Source: Desulfuromonadales bacterium
Lineage (GTDB): Bacteria > Desulfobacterota > Desulfuromonadia > Geobacterales > Pseudopelobacteraceae
Assembly: GCA_013377095.1 (NCBI GenBank)
Contig: JACAAY010000007.1
Coordinates: 16,921 to 80,920 of the forward strand
Length of the DNA: 64,000 nt
Direction: 5' to 3'
Each line of letters starts with the position of its first letter. The first letter of the stretch is position 1. A program made the position numbers and the translations under genes. The notes under the pieces were generated by a model that searched no databases, was not told the DNA's origin, and saw nothing but the letters and a program-made list of their open reading frames with translations. Positions 18,820 to 27,982 of this stretch are shown here, piece after piece.

Positions 18820-19864
18820 ACTGAAGATCACTCATTATTGAACCTTTCCGGTGGCAGACAGACGACCTGATTTCGCACTCAAACGGCGACAGTGACGGAT
18901 TCGTCACAACCCGTGCAACCGTCACCTCCTGCTCACTGAGACGCCTAATGTTCCTCTTTTTATGTCCAATAACATTTGATACACGAGCAGGATGGCAGCT
19001 GATCGTTATTGGTTGTGTAGTGATTGGAACAGGGTCGAGCATCTGCAACAGCAGATCGTAGAATAGTTCGCCGTAAACCAGTTCTCCCAAAGCTGGATGC
19101 CAGCATCCTGCCAGCACGCTTTTGTTCCTGAGTCCTTCATCATCCTGAAGGCCTATGCGAATCACGGGGATTTCCCGCTTGAGAGACACATGCACCAGCA
19201 CCTTACAGAGCGCCACCCCCTCATCGACAGAGAGAGGTCGGTAGCGTCCAGACAGATAGTGCCTGGCCAGTTCAGTGTCCCGCAGTACAACAACAGGGTA
19301 GATCCTGATAAAATCCGCTCCTGCGGAAATTACGCTCTCAAGGGAGTATCGGGATATGGCAGGCGAGTCGCCGGGCAGCCCAGGCATGAGTTGGGCGCCC
19401 GCCGCAAGTCCGTGGGATGTTATGCTGTGCAGAGCTCTCAATGTTGCTGCCGCGTCATGACCGCGTCCAGAAGCTGCGAGCACGCCGTCATCCATACTCT
19501 GTACGCCGATCTCGATGGTCTTGACTCCCTGACCGGCCAGCCACTGGACAGTATCGGCGTCAAGGCTGTCGGGTCGGGTGGAGATTCTGATGGCGGAGAC
19601 TTCACCGGATGCCAGAAAGGGGTGTACCGAGGACAAAAGTTGCTGCTGAAGCGGCCGGGAAAGCGCCGTAAAGGTGCCACCGAAAAATGCCACCTCCAGA
19701 GGACGGTCGCCACTGAAGCGTTGCCAGGCTCTGATCTTTGCGGAGATTTCACTGCTAAACGGCACATCCCCAGCACTTCCGGTAATCGCTCGTTGATCAC
19801 AGAAGATACAGGCGTTCGGACACCCCTGGTGGCTGATGAAAAAAGGGACCGTAACCCTGTTCAT
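18812..19864 (-). CDS. Radical SAM protein, Elp3-like/B12-independent family, substrate unknown
   Basis: The 350-residue protein carries the radical SAM motif C15-x3-C19-x2-C22 (GCPNACIFC) and an EVAFFGGTFTAL glycine-rich motif. RISTRPDSLD and TIEIGVQSMDD follow, as in Elp3/HemN-related radical SAM enzymes. There is no acetyltransferase domain, so it is not a full Elp3. It lies between rnc and mutM, overlapping both, in a gene order common in Geobacter-like genomes. Its substrate cannot be deduced; a role in RNA modification is a reasonable guess from the rnc neighbourhood and the Elp3 likeness. Confidence 0.85.
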   Translation of the reverse strand: MNRVTVPFFISHQGCPNACIFCDQRAITGSAGDVPFSSEISAKIRAWQRFSGDRPLEVAFFGGTFTALSRPLQQQLLSSVHPFLASGEVSAIRISTRPDSLDADTVQWLAGQGVKTIEIGVQSMDDGVLAASGRGHDAAATLRALHSITSHGLAAGAQLMPGLPGDSPAISRYSLESVISAGADFIRIYPVVVLRDTELARHYLSGRYRPLSVDEGVALCKVLVHVSLKREIPVIRIGLQDDEGLRNKSVLAGCWHPALGELVYGELFYDLLLQMLDPVPITTQPITISCHPARVSNVIGHKKRNIRRLSEQEVTVARVVTNPSLSPFECEIRSSVCHRKGSIMSDLQYA

Positions 19865-20562
19865 GCAAGAGAGTCACAGGGGGACATGTAATTTTTCAGC
19901 GCCTGGGCTGCTGCGGCCTGCTGGGCGTTTTTTTTTGAACGCCCCTCCCCCTCCCCAACAACAGCGCCATCCACAAGCACCCTGAAACGGAACAGACGGT
20001 CATGGGGCGGACCTGACTCCTCAACCAGATGATAGTGGGGAGTTGGCATGCGACGGGCAGAGAGCAGCTCCTGTAACTCGCTCTTGGAATCGTTACTGTT
20101 CAGTGACCCACCCCTGAGATCCACAACCTGATCAAACAGATTGAGAATCACAAGACGCGCCCGTTCAAGTCCCCCATCCAGATAAACCGCGGCGATTAAA
20201 GCCTCAAGCACGTCAGCCAGAATTGAATCCTTATCCCGGCCAGAGTTTTGCTCCTCACCTCTTCCCAGTCGGATAAAACTCCCCAACCCGATGGATCGTG
20301 CAATGCCCGCCAGAGATTCCTGATTCACAACCTGCGACCTGATGCGCGACAACACCCCTTCGTCCTGCGTTGAAAAGCGTAGGTACAGCGCCTCAGCCAG
20401 AACCATTCCCAACACAGCGTCTCCCAAAAATTCCAGACGCTGGTAATCACCGGTTCCAGCCTGTTCGTGTTCATGGGATGGATGTGTCAGAGCCTGATTA
20501 AAAAGGGATCGCTCACAAAAACAATAACCAAGCATCTGTTCAAGTTCGGTTGAGTCAGGCAT
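19861..20562 (-). CDS. rnc: Ribonuclease III
   Basis: RNase III cuts double-stranded RNA, including rRNA precursors. The protein of about 233 residues has the catalytic signature RLEFLGDAVLGMVLAE, a second acidic cluster KDSILADVLEALIAAVYLDGG, and a C-terminal dsRNA-binding domain (KSELQELLSARRMPTPHYHL to KKNAQQAAAAQALKN). I take ATG 20562 as start, giving MPDSTELEQ; an upstream in-frame start at 20622 would lie far inside the ppx-like gene. The chosen start still overlaps the ppx-like stop by eight bases and its stop overlaps the radical SAM gene. Confidence 0.95.
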   Translation of the reverse strand: MPDSTELEQMLGYCFCERSLFNQALTHPSHEHEQAGTGDYQRLEFLGDAVLGMVLAEALYLRFSTQDEGVLSRIRSQVVNQESLAGIARSIGLGSFIRLGRGEEQNSGRDKDSILADVLEALIAAVYLDGGLERARLVILNLFDQVVDLRGGSLNSNDSKSELQELLSARRMPTPHYHLVEESGPPHDRLFRFRVLVDGAVVGEGEGRSKKNAQQAAAAQALKNYMSPCDSLA

Positions 20563-21490
20563 CGTAACTGGCCACCACCGACTCACCACAGACAAGCAAA
20601 CCTTCCAATAGTCCAAAATCACTGACCTTCATACGTTCCATACCGAAAAGCTCCATCGTCTGCAAAATAATAAGTATTCCTGCGATGATCAGATCCTCCC
20701 TCCCCTTTTCCAGTCCCGGAACCTTCAAGCGTTCCTCAAGGGTCAACGGAAGAAGCCGGTTGAGAATCGAGGTAATTTCTTGCCTTGAGACGGTAGCGTT
20801 GTTAACTTTGCGGTAATCATAATCCACCATCTCCATGCTGATGGCCGCCAGGGTAGTGGCAGTGCCTGCCGTACCGACAAGAGGCATACCCTGGACCACA
20901 TAATCTCCCGATTGCCGCATGGTGAGCAGCATGTTAGCAAGTTCCTTGCGAATTTTGATTTCCATTGCAGCAATACTGTCCTTCCCCTCGGTCAACCTGA
21001 CGACTCCCAGGGGAAGACTGTGGACAAACACGGCTTGCCCAGAACGCGCCAGGGTAAATTCCGTGCTGCCACCACCTATATCAAGTACAAGAATGGTATC
21101 GTACTGACAATCCAGTCCTGTCTTTACACCTGCCAGGGTCAGGGTCCCCTCAACAACGCCGTCGATGATGCGCAACTCGATGCCAGTTTCCTGCCGAACA
21201 AGATGTACAAATGCCGCGCCATTTACGGCATCTCGCACCGCGCTAGTAGCCACGGCCAGCACATGGTGAATTCCGTGCGCGCGTATGCTCTCGGAGAATC
21301 GGTTAAGGCATGCTAAACCACGCTGCATGGCATCCATGGACAGCCCCTCGGTCCGGCTGAAACCGCCTCCCATGCGCACGACCTCCCGTTGAAGATGGAT
21401 ATGCCGGAAACCTCCCCCCCTTATCTGGTCTGCAATCAGCAAACGTGCGGTGTTGGTCCCAAAATCAATGACTGCCTTGCTGCCACTCAT
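20555..21490 (-). CDS. Ppx/GppA family exopolyphosphatase or pppGpp phosphatase
   Basis: The 311-residue protein is a member of the ASKHA-fold Ppx/GppA family: AVIDFGTNTARLLIAD (phosphate 1 loop) near residue 6, ATSAVRDAVNG near 88, and LDIGGGSTEF near 137. It is the short form without the C-terminal HD domain. Members hydrolyse polyphosphate or the pppGpp alarmone; which one cannot be told from sequence. It overlaps both the Na/Pi-type transporter gene upstream and rnc downstream. A phosphate transporter beside a polyphosphatase makes sense functionally. Confidence 0.9.
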   Translation of the reverse strand: MSGSKAVIDFGTNTARLLIADQIRGGGFRHIHLQREVVRMGGGFSRTEGLSMDAMQRGLACLNRFSESIRAHGIHHVLAVATSAVRDAVNGAAFVHLVRQETGIELRIIDGVVEGTLTLAGVKTGLDCQYDTILVLDIGGGSTEFTLARSGQAVFVHSLPLGVVRLTEGKDSIAAMEIKIRKELANMLLTMRQSGDYVVQGMPLVGTAGTATTLAAISMEMVDYDYRKVNNATVSRQEITSILNRLLPLTLEERLKVPGLEKGREDLIIAGILIILQTMELFGMERMKVSDFGLLEGLLVCGESVVASYDA

Positions 21491-23133
21491 ACGGTTGTTC
21501 TCTCCTGCGCTGCCATGATATTCCAGCAGAGTTCTGCAATCCTCATGAAAGCTGCATTCAGTTCATTGAACATCATAGCTGTTCGCGGCGGACAGACTCC
21601 GGAGCAGATCCTTTCAAAATGAATCTTTTTGATCTCGTCAAAAACCGAGCGAGTGTTTGACTTAAGATCGTGGATGCTGCTTTCGGGATCCTGCGGTCCA
21701 TGCACTAATACTTTTTCGAGTGTGTTGAATCCAGAGCCCACAACCATGGCCAAACGTTTCAGGTCAGCCATGGCATCTTCAGAGAAGAAAATATTCGCTT
21801 CTTTTCTTTTCAGGATGCAGTCAAGAATTTCTTCACAACTGTCCCCAATGTGTTCCAGATCGGTTACTACCTGGAAGAGACCAGGAATTTCAAAGCAGAT
21901 CTCAGGGTTATGCGTTGAACGAGCCAACTTTGAAAGAAATGCGGTAATTTCATGGTTCAGAGAATCAAGCACCTGTTCATGCTGACGGATAGTTTCAGCC
22001 CGTCGTGCATCAAAATCGAACAGAATCTCACGGGTATCGGCAAACATGAAGGATGTGACCGCAATCATGCGGATAATCTCTTTGCGGGCCTGTTCAATGG
22101 CAAGTGTCGGTGTATTCAGAATTCGAACATCCAGGTAACCTGCGCAAGGTTGTATTGCCGCACTATTCAAATCATGATCATCTCGGTAACCGGAAAAACG
22201 GGACACGACTCCACTCAGCGTCGTCACCAGAAAGGCCGTCAACAGACTGGCAACGGTGTGCATATGGGTCAGATAGTTTTGAAGAGAAGTGTTGTGTATC
22301 AGAAGCCCGGACAGCAGAGGAATTGCATTGCTATTCAGCAGCGTGATCAGGGATGGAGCAACAAGAATTAATGGAAGAATTACAGCCAGGTTGAACAGAA
22401 GAAAAAACATCGCAATTCGGCGGGAAACGGAAATACCGGTAATTGATGCCAAACAAGCGAGGGAAGCCACCCCCACAAACCCTCCCAATGTCATGACTCC
22501 CGCAGTTTCCTTACCCATGTTATGACTGGTAACCAGTGATGAAACAACAGAAATCAGGGAGACGGTAGACTGGACAAAGCATGAAAGCAGGCTTCCAAAA
22601 AACAGCGCCGGAACGGGTTTCTTGAAAAACGCTCCATTGAATGCACCATAAAAGGGATGATTGTCAGAAGGGCTGAAACTCCCCTCCAGCAAGCTGAGAC
22701 CAAAAAAGAGGAGACCGGCGCCCAGCAGCAGATTGCCGGCATTGGCCAGTCGTCGTCTGCGGGCAAAAAATTTGAGCAAAACTCCCACAAAGATAAGTGG
22801 GGTGGCTACAAGACCATAGGGGACAACGGGGAGATACAGACTCAGTGATGCTCCGATCAGCACCCCAGCCATAACATTCAGGGCCTGAAAGATGTTCAGC
22901 ACACCACCATTGACCAATCCGATTGAAAAGATGACGGCAGCGATGGGCGAGTTCAGCGTCAGAGCCAACACACTGCCAAAAGTGATTGAATAAAACCGGT
23001 TCGACGTGACAGCGGAAAAAACACTTCGGATGCGGTCATCAGCCACGGTACGTATTCCGTCAGACATTATCCGCATGCCGAGCAGAAACAGGCCTATACC
23101 ACCCAAAGCGCCCTCGAAAAGACTGAGAGGCAT
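21487..23133 (-). CDS. Na+/phosphate cotransporter-like protein with PhoU-like C-terminus
   Basis: The protein of about 548 residues has an N-terminal half of paired hydrophobic helices of the NptA/YjbB type (LFEGALGGIGLFLLGMRIMSDG; QSTVSLISVVSSLV). The soluble C-terminal half, from about 330, is helical and PhoU-like (EHIGDSCEEILDCILKRKE). Such proteins move inorganic phosphate with sodium. ATG 23133 is preferred because AGGAG lies nine bases upstream; two other in-frame starts lie further upstream. Its end overlaps the ppx/gppA-like gene by four bases. Confidence 0.87.
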   Translation of the reverse strand: MPLSLFEGALGGIGLFLLGMRIMSDGIRTVADDRIRSVFSAVTSNRFYSITFGSVLALTLNSPIAAVIFSIGLVNGGVLNIFQALNVMAGVLIGASLSLYLPVVPYGLVATPLIFVGVLLKFFARRRRLANAGNLLLGAGLLFFGLSLLEGSFSPSDNHPFYGAFNGAFFKKPVPALFFGSLLSCFVQSTVSLISVVSSLVTSHNMGKETAGVMTLGGFVGVASLACLASITGISVSRRIAMFFLLFNLAVILPLILVAPSLITLLNSNAIPLLSGLLIHNTSLQNYLTHMHTVASLLTAFLVTTLSGVVSRFSGYRDDHDLNSAAIQPCAGYLDVRILNTPTLAIEQARKEIIRMIAVTSFMFADTREILFDFDARRAETIRQHEQVLDSLNHEITAFLSKLARSTHNPEICFEIPGLFQVVTDLEHIGDSCEEILDCILKRKEANIFFSEDAMADLKRLAMVVGSGFNTLEKVLVHGPQDPESSIHDLKSNTRSVFDEIKKIHFERICSGVCPPRTAMMFNELNAAFMRIAELCWNIMAAQERTTV

Positions 23134-23315
23134 GTACATAAGCTCCTGGGGGTGCGTAACTATCTTTGCAACAACTGGCGTGATCCCGATCCAAACCTGC
23201 AAAAGACGCAGATTGTCATGGCCGGTAACCGGTCACCTTTTGTTCGGGATTCCAGTTCCATCCTGGCACATCAGCACTGGGGGGAGATTGATACTACGTC
23301 CGGTACAGCGAATAA

Positions 23316-23591
23316 TCACCCGATAACCATTTCTTTCAACTCTTTGCCTACTTTAAAGAACGGAAGCTTTTTGGGGCGCACTGATATCGGCTCACCGGTT
23401 TTCGGGTTTCTGCCGACATAGGTATCGTACTCCTTGATGACAAAACTTCCGAGACCGCGAATCTCGATCCGTTCATTTTTGACCATGGCCTCGGTCATGG
23501 CGCCGAAAATAATTGAAATAATTTCTTCCGCACGTTTATGGGAAATATCTTTTTTTAGTGCCAGGTGTTCAATGAGTTCTGATCTGTTCAT
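23316..23591 (-). CDS. HU/IHF-family DNA-binding protein, IHF beta-like
   Basis: This 91-residue protein begins MNRSELIEHLA and has the beta-arm and C-terminal motif GRNPKTGEPISV...KLPFFKVGKELK. That is typical of the HU/IHF family, closest to IHF beta by the N-terminus. IHF bends DNA at specific sites. I take ATG 23591 because GGAGG lies five bases upstream; the ATG immediately before it is too close. It lies alone between the TPR gene and the Na/Pi transporter on the same strand. Confidence 0.9.
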   Translation of the reverse strand: MNRSELIEHLALKKDISHKRAEEIISIIFGAMTEAMVKNERIEIRGLGSFVIKEYDTYVGRNPKTGEPISVRPKKLPFFKVGKELKEMVIG

Positions 23592-23652
23592 CATATCCTC
23601 CCGAAGTGAGCCGGTAACAGGCCGTGAAATGGTCATACATCTGAAACATACT

Positions 23653-24693
23653 TCAGTGCCGACATCCACCAAGATACTTCTTCTTCACAACAGCAGCTTC
23701 TTGTATTCGACCGGAGTGGATCAAAAGTTCATGTATTTTTTCCGCGGCAGGTCTGGCATGGGGAGTGGTCAACAGCATTCCGTAGCGCTCGATTGCCCCC
23801 TCCGCGTCACCGGCAAGTATTGACACATCCCCCCGTAGCATAAGCGCCTGTTCAACTATCATACCCTCTGCAATCATGGCGTCAAGCTGGTTGGCAGCCT
23901 CATCAAGGCGATGCCCCTCGCAGAGCAGCAACGCCAAACCGATACGGGGAAGCGGGTTGACGGAATTGCAGCGCACGCCGTTTCTAAAACATGTTTCAGA
24001 CTCTTCAACATTTCCAAGGCGATGCAACATCATCCCCTTTTCGTACCAATAAATATCTTCGTCAGTCCCTTTATACCACTCCTCCAGCAAATTTAAAGCA
24101 TTTTCATGATCATCGCGACTTGCAACAAGATAAAAATCAATAAATTCATCTCCCAAGCCGGCATAACGTGCAAACATTTCAGCTGGCAGCTGGCGAATAA
24201 GTAACTCGTAGTGATCCAAATGAGACATCTCCGGTTCCTCAAAATCTGAGACGGACTGTCTGTCAGGTTGCGTCGCACTGCATGACCCGCATCCTCCCTG
24301 AGCGGATAGCAGAGACGGTGGGGGTAATTCAGCGGCAGGGTCGTCAAGGGTTGCGAGTAATTTGTGGCATGTATTCCGCAGTTCGTCATCAACCGTTAGT
24401 GAAAGGGCCAGTTCCAGATGATCAATGGCCTTAGAAACAGCGCCGCAGGAGATGGCATGCTCAGCTTCGCCAATATTAACCCTGGCCAATTCACCGTTGG
24501 ACTGTGCAATCTTTGTGCGAAACAGGTCGGATGTTGAATCGAATTCCGAACCATTACCTTTCGCCAAATAAAATTTCAGACCATCTTCATAGAGGGATCG
24601 GGCCTCAAAATAGCGCTGCCCGGAGAAAAGCGAATCCCCTTTTTTGAAAAAGTCATCGGTGCTTTTGGAAAACAGTCGAGAAATTAAACCCAT
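23653..24693 (-). CDS. Tetratricopeptide-repeat protein, function unknown
   Basis: The 346-residue protein has no signal peptide. The N-terminal region is helical with TPR-like units (SGQRYFEARSLYEDGLKFY at about 24-42; AISCGAVSKAIDHLELAL at about 80-97). A central Pro-rich linker carries a CGSC motif. The C-terminal half has more TPR-type repeats (about 210-330). The CGSC could be a metal or redox site. It is the last gene of the queD-queE-creatininase-rlmD run, one base after rlmD, which suggests co-expression but not a clear function. Confidence 0.75.
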   Translation of the reverse strand: MGLISRLFSKSTDDFFKKGDSLFSGQRYFEARSLYEDGLKFYLAKGNGSEFDSTSDLFRTKIAQSNGELARVNIGEAEHAISCGAVSKAIDHLELALSLTVDDELRNTCHKLLATLDDPAAELPPPSLLSAQGGCGSCSATQPDRQSVSDFEEPEMSHLDHYELLIRQLPAEMFARYAGLGDEFIDFYLVASRDDHENALNLLEEWYKGTDEDIYWYEKGMMLHRLGNVEESETCFRNGVRCNSVNPLPRIGLALLLCEGHRLDEAANQLDAMIAEGMIVEQALMLRGDVSILAGDAEGAIERYGMLLTTPHARPAAEKIHELLIHSGRIQEAAVVKKKYLGGCRH

Positions 24694-24694
24694 C

Positions 24695-26023
24695 TCAGCT
24701 CCTTGGACGCAGTTTCAACAGGGTTACACTTTCCAGATGATAGGTCTGGGGAAACATGTCAACCGGAACACTCGATTCAACGCCATAGCCACCGGCTGAA
24801 AGCACGCCACAGTCCCGTGCAAGCGTACTCGGGTCGCAGGAGACATAGATAATTCGTTCCGGTTTTAGACGCAGTATATCAGACAACACATCCACCGCGC
24901 CACTGCGGGGTGGATCAAGAATAACCGTCTCGAAATAGCGGCCATCGTGAATCAAACGCTTGATCCCGACAGCCGCATCGGCACAGATAAATTCCGCATT
25001 CGTTATTCCATTGTGCCGGGAGTTGTCCTGGGCTGCCGCAATGGAATCGGCATACTCCTCAATTCCGGTGATACTGGACACGCTTCCCGCCAGGGGCAGC
25101 GAAAAATTTCCATTTCCGCAGTAAAGGTCAAGAACCCGGTCATTGTTGCTGCAATCCGCAAACGTCTGCACCAGCCTGAGAAGGGCACTATTTTGAAGGG
25201 TGTTGACCTGGGCAAATGCACCAGGTCGGTAGGAGAGCGAGCAGGGTGATGCTGCGGTTGAATTGCTCGGCAGGGAGTAACTCAACTCACCGTTCCCGAA
25301 CACCTTCTGGAAGGTTGATTTCTTGCCGGTCTGTAGATACAGACCGGTCACGTTTTCAAGTTCATCGCGTCTTTTGTTGAAAAAATCGGCTGTGCCGTTT
25401 CGGTCACTTCCAATATAGCTGACAATTGTCACGACGCCCTGTTCAGCTGCATCGATACTAATCTGAGGAATCCTGGTCGGTTCAGGAAAAGTTCGCAAAA
25501 GCTCCCGCAATTGCGCTAGAACCTGATTGACGACTGGCACTGCTACGGGACATCCCTGGCAAACATCATCAACAAAATGGGTTCCCTGACGATAAAAGCC
25601 GATCCTCAGCTTACCGTTGTCGGCATTGAGCTTAAGCTGCACACGGCTACGGTAGCCGTAGTTTGCGGGTGAGGCAACAATATCACCAATCAGCTCTCCG
25701 GGAATCCGCCCCCCCCGCCAGAGCGTTTCGGCAAAGATCTGCCGTTTCTCGGCGAGTTGTCGCCCATAGGCCACGTGCTGCCAGCTGCAACCGCCACAAG
25801 AGCCAAACAGGGGACAGGGTGGCGTAACCCTGTCATCACCTGGAGTGATGACCTCAATAATCGCTGCTGTCACATAGGAACGTTTCTCCGACGTTATGCG
25901 GACTGTCAGTTCATCTCCAGGGCAACTGTAAGGCACAAAGCAAACCTTGCCGCTGATGCGACCGACGCCGCTCCCACCAAAGGCAAGTTTCTCGATACGG
26001 ATGCGTTCCTCAGTCACGGTCAA
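24695..26023 (-). CDS. rlmD: 23S rRNA m5U methyltransferase, RlmD/RumA family
   Basis: The 442-residue protein has an N-terminal TRAM domain (about 1-60), an Fe-S cluster motif CPLFGSCGGCSWQH, and a C-terminal Rossmann methyltransferase. The SAM loop is LDLYCGNGNFSLPLA, the catalytic region is DPPRSGA, and YVSCDPSTLARD holds the nucleophilic Cys. It methylates uridine C5 in 23S rRNA with SAM. RlmD/RumA is the best name, but RlmCD and TrmA-like relatives are hard to separate without a tree. Its start overlaps the creatininase gene stop. Confidence 0.88.
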   Translation of the reverse strand: MTVTEERIRIEKLAFGGSGVGRISGKVCFVPYSCPGDELTVRITSEKRSYVTAAIIEVITPGDDRVTPPCPLFGSCGGCSWQHVAYGRQLAEKRQIFAETLWRGGRIPGELIGDIVASPANYGYRSRVQLKLNADNGKLRIGFYRQGTHFVDDVCQGCPVAVPVVNQVLAQLRELLRTFPEPTRIPQISIDAAEQGVVTIVSYIGSDRNGTADFFNKRRDELENVTGLYLQTGKKSTFQKVFGNGELSYSLPSNSTAASPCSLSYRPGAFAQVNTLQNSALLRLVQTFADCSNNDRVLDLYCGNGNFSLPLAGSVSSITGIEEYADSIAAAQDNSRHNGITNAEFICADAAVGIKRLIHDGRYFETVILDPPRSGAVDVLSDILRLKPERIIYVSCDPSTLARDCGVLSAGGYGVESSVPVDMFPQTYHLESVTLLKLRPRS

Positions 26024-26745
26024 AGCTCATGACGGAAATTCTCCAGCACACGCACCAGTTCAACCAGTTTTCTGGCCACCAGACTCTCCAGTTGAGCGCC
26101 CTTTTCAGCAGTTGCCTTACCGGGGTCCCCCCAGACACCACCCGGCCAGAAGCGCCGCTTGTTCCGCACAAGAATGCCGATGGGAAAGGCAGGATACTCA
26201 CACTCTGCACTCCCTTTGACAAGGTGGGGATGGCTGTGCATGATGCGCGAAGTTTCAATCTCTCCGGCATGGGCGTCGCCGGGGGTCTCGATCAACCCCT
26301 TACCCTCCTCGCGGGCAAGGATAAACTCCGTAACCACGGCAATCTCACTATCTGAGAATTCACCCAGCAGCTCTTCCCCCGCTTCCTGAAGGGCCATGCA
26401 ATGGGCTCCGCCGGCATGTCCGGAGAGTGCAATGAAATTGCGCAAACCATGTCCATGAAGGGAGCGGACAATGTCCTTGAACACCATTTTGAGGGTCGTG
26501 GTGGAGATGGAGATGGTGCCGGGATGGCACGCCGTGGATCGACAGTTACCGTAATGCAGCGGTGGGGCAACAAACAGCGGCATCATCAGCGCCGCTTTTT
26601 TAGCAACCTCATAGGCTTCCAGCGTATCCGTGGAAAGCGGCAAATGCGGGCCGTGCTCCTCCACCGAACCGAAGGGTATCAGTACGGTGCGGGATCTGCC
26701 CAGCCCAGCCTCGAACTCGGGCATGGTCATTTCTTCAATAATCAC
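26020..26745 (-). CDS. Creatininase-family amidohydrolase
   Basis: The 241-residue protein matches the creatininase/MftE fold: IPFGSVEEHGPHLPLSTDTLEA near residue 24 supplies the metal-binding Glu, His and Asp residues. ALSGHAGG and DAHAGEIETS follow as the later metal and catalytic motifs. Family members hydrolyse cyclic amides (creatinine, formamidopyrimidines in riboflavin/deazaflavin synthesis) or trim modified peptides. It overlaps queE upstream and rlmD downstream, so a link to deazapurine metabolism is possible but unproven. Confidence 0.85.
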   Translation of the reverse strand: MIIEEMTMPEFEAGLGRSRTVLIPFGSVEEHGPHLPLSTDTLEAYEVAKKAALMMPLFVAPPLHYGNCRSTACHPGTISISTTTLKMVFKDIVRSLHGHGLRNFIALSGHAGGAHCMALQEAGEELLGEFSDSEIAVVTEFILAREEGKGLIETPGDAHAGEIETSRIMHSHPHLVKGSAECEYPAFPIGILVRNKRRFWPGGVWGDPGKATAEKGAQLESLVARKLVELVRVLENFRHEL

Positions 26746-27491
26746 AAAACCCCCATCAGTTTATGCATCTGAGGAATAACGCGCACATCCGGCAGCTGAG
26801 CAGAAGCCAGTGCCTGCAGATACAGGAGATGAACGGCATTGATGCCGCAGCCCGTGTCGGGAAGGGTCAGGGGCTGGAGAAAGAGAGGCGTTTTCTTCCT
26901 GACTGCGGCAATGATGGCGCACACCCGCAGGATTTCAGCTGTACCGGTTCCAGCACCAACCACGATCTTGACTGAAACATCTTTTGCTACGGCCGATTCG
27001 AGAAAAAGGCGGTGGGAATCCCAGAGACCTTCGCCGCAGCCCGCGGTGGAAGGAAGCTTCATATCCATGCTGATGTAATCAACCTGATCGATAATTTGTT
27101 CGAGTTCGGAAGCCAGGGTGCCGTTTGTCTCGAGATGAATCGGCAAAATCCTGCGCAGCTCGGGAAGCCACCCAGCCAGGTCCTCGGCAAACAGCAGGGG
27201 TTCCCCACCGGTGATGCTGATGGAATGGTGCGCGCCAGGCAGGGCCTGAGTCCATGCTTCCAGAATTTCCCGGAGCCTGATAAACGTAAGCGGCTGCCGG
27301 TATATCTCAAAATCATTCGAGCCAGGGGCTTGCTCAACCCGGCACGAATCGACCGTGGCATACTCGGTATCGCAATAACGACAATCAAGATTGCAACCTG
27401 TCATGCGGATGAATATCTGGCGACGCCCCGCCAGATACCCCTCCCCCTGAATCGAAGAAAAAATCTCACCGATGGGGAGTGTTTCACTCAT
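26742..27491 (-). CDS. queE: 7-carboxy-7-deazaguanine synthase
   Basis: QueE is the radical SAM enzyme that turns 6-carboxytetrahydropterin into 7-carboxy-7-deazaguanine for queuosine. The 249-residue protein has the radical SAM Cys triad C33, C37, C40 in TGCNLDCRYC followed by DTEYA, an SIQGEG motif near residue 14 and SITGGEPL near 92. The length is within the larger QueE type. Its start overlaps queD, which makes its substrate. queA and tgt occur elsewhere in the window, so most of the queuosine pathway is present here. Confidence 0.94.
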   Translation of the reverse strand: MSETLPIGEIFSSIQGEGYLAGRRQIFIRMTGCNLDCRYCDTEYATVDSCRVEQAPGSNDFEIYRQPLTFIRLREILEAWTQALPGAHHSISITGGEPLLFAEDLAGWLPELRRILPIHLETNGTLASELEQIIDQVDYISMDMKLPSTAGCGEGLWDSHRLFLESAVAKDVSVKIVVGAGTGTAEILRVCAIIAAVRKKTPLFLQPLTLPDTGCGINAVHLLYLQALASAQLPDVRVIPQMHKLMGVL

Positions 27492-27852
27492 AGTAACAGG
27501 CTGATGCGTTGTCGGATTCCCAGACGGTCACCGATTCGACCTTTATGTTGTCAGTATTCAGATGATCCGAGAGCCGTTTATACAGGAAACATGAAATATG
27601 CTCTGAAGAAGGTGATATTTCAGTAAAGGCAGGGTTTTCATTCAGATACTTGTGATCGAGTTCGTTAATTACCAACCCGGCTTCACGTTTCAGAACCTTG
27701 AAATCAATGCCCAGTCCGGCCTTGTCAAGTTCACGTGCAATCACAGCCACATCCACTTTCCAGTTATGGCCATGCAGGTTTTCACAATCTCCCTGATAAT
27801 TGACGAGATTATGAGCTGCCGCAAAGCTCGTGCGAATGGTCAACTTATACAT
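27484..27852 (-). CDS. queD: 6-carboxy-5,6,7,8-tetrahydropterin synthase
   Basis: QueD converts dihydroneopterin triphosphate to carboxytetrahydropterin. The 122-residue protein shows the PTPS-fold zinc ligands: a His in FAAAHNL and two in ENLHGHNW. A catalytic-type LDHKYLNE and the C-terminal VESVTVWESD follow. I take ATG 27852, preceded by AGGAG at five bases, because it starts with the family's MYKLTIRTSFAAAH. No preQ1 riboswitch was recognised upstream; a terminator of the preceding gene lies there instead. Confidence 0.94.
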   Translation of the reverse strand: MYKLTIRTSFAAAHNLVNYQGDCENLHGHNWKVDVAVIARELDKAGLGIDFKVLKREAGLVINELDHKYLNENPAFTEISPSSEHISCFLYKRLSDHLNTDNIKVESVTVWESDNASACYYE

Positions 27853-27905
27853 ACATGCTCCTGATACTGCTGAGTTGGGTGATACTGTCCGGTTCAGAAT
27901 AGTAC

Positions 27906-27938
27906 ACAAAAAACAGGGCAACCACAAGGGTTGCCCTG
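27906..27938 (-). terminator. Intrinsic terminator after the CHAP-like gene
   Basis: On the minus strand a 10-bp stem (27938-27929 with 27923-27914, CAGGGCAACC/GGTTGCCCTG) with a five-base loop is followed by a run of T. It ends transcription from the 27983-28567 gene and separates it from queD. Confidence 0.85.
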
Positions 27939-27982
27939 GAATCAGCATCGATCAAATCCAGCAAAGTGCAAAAAAACGCCTT

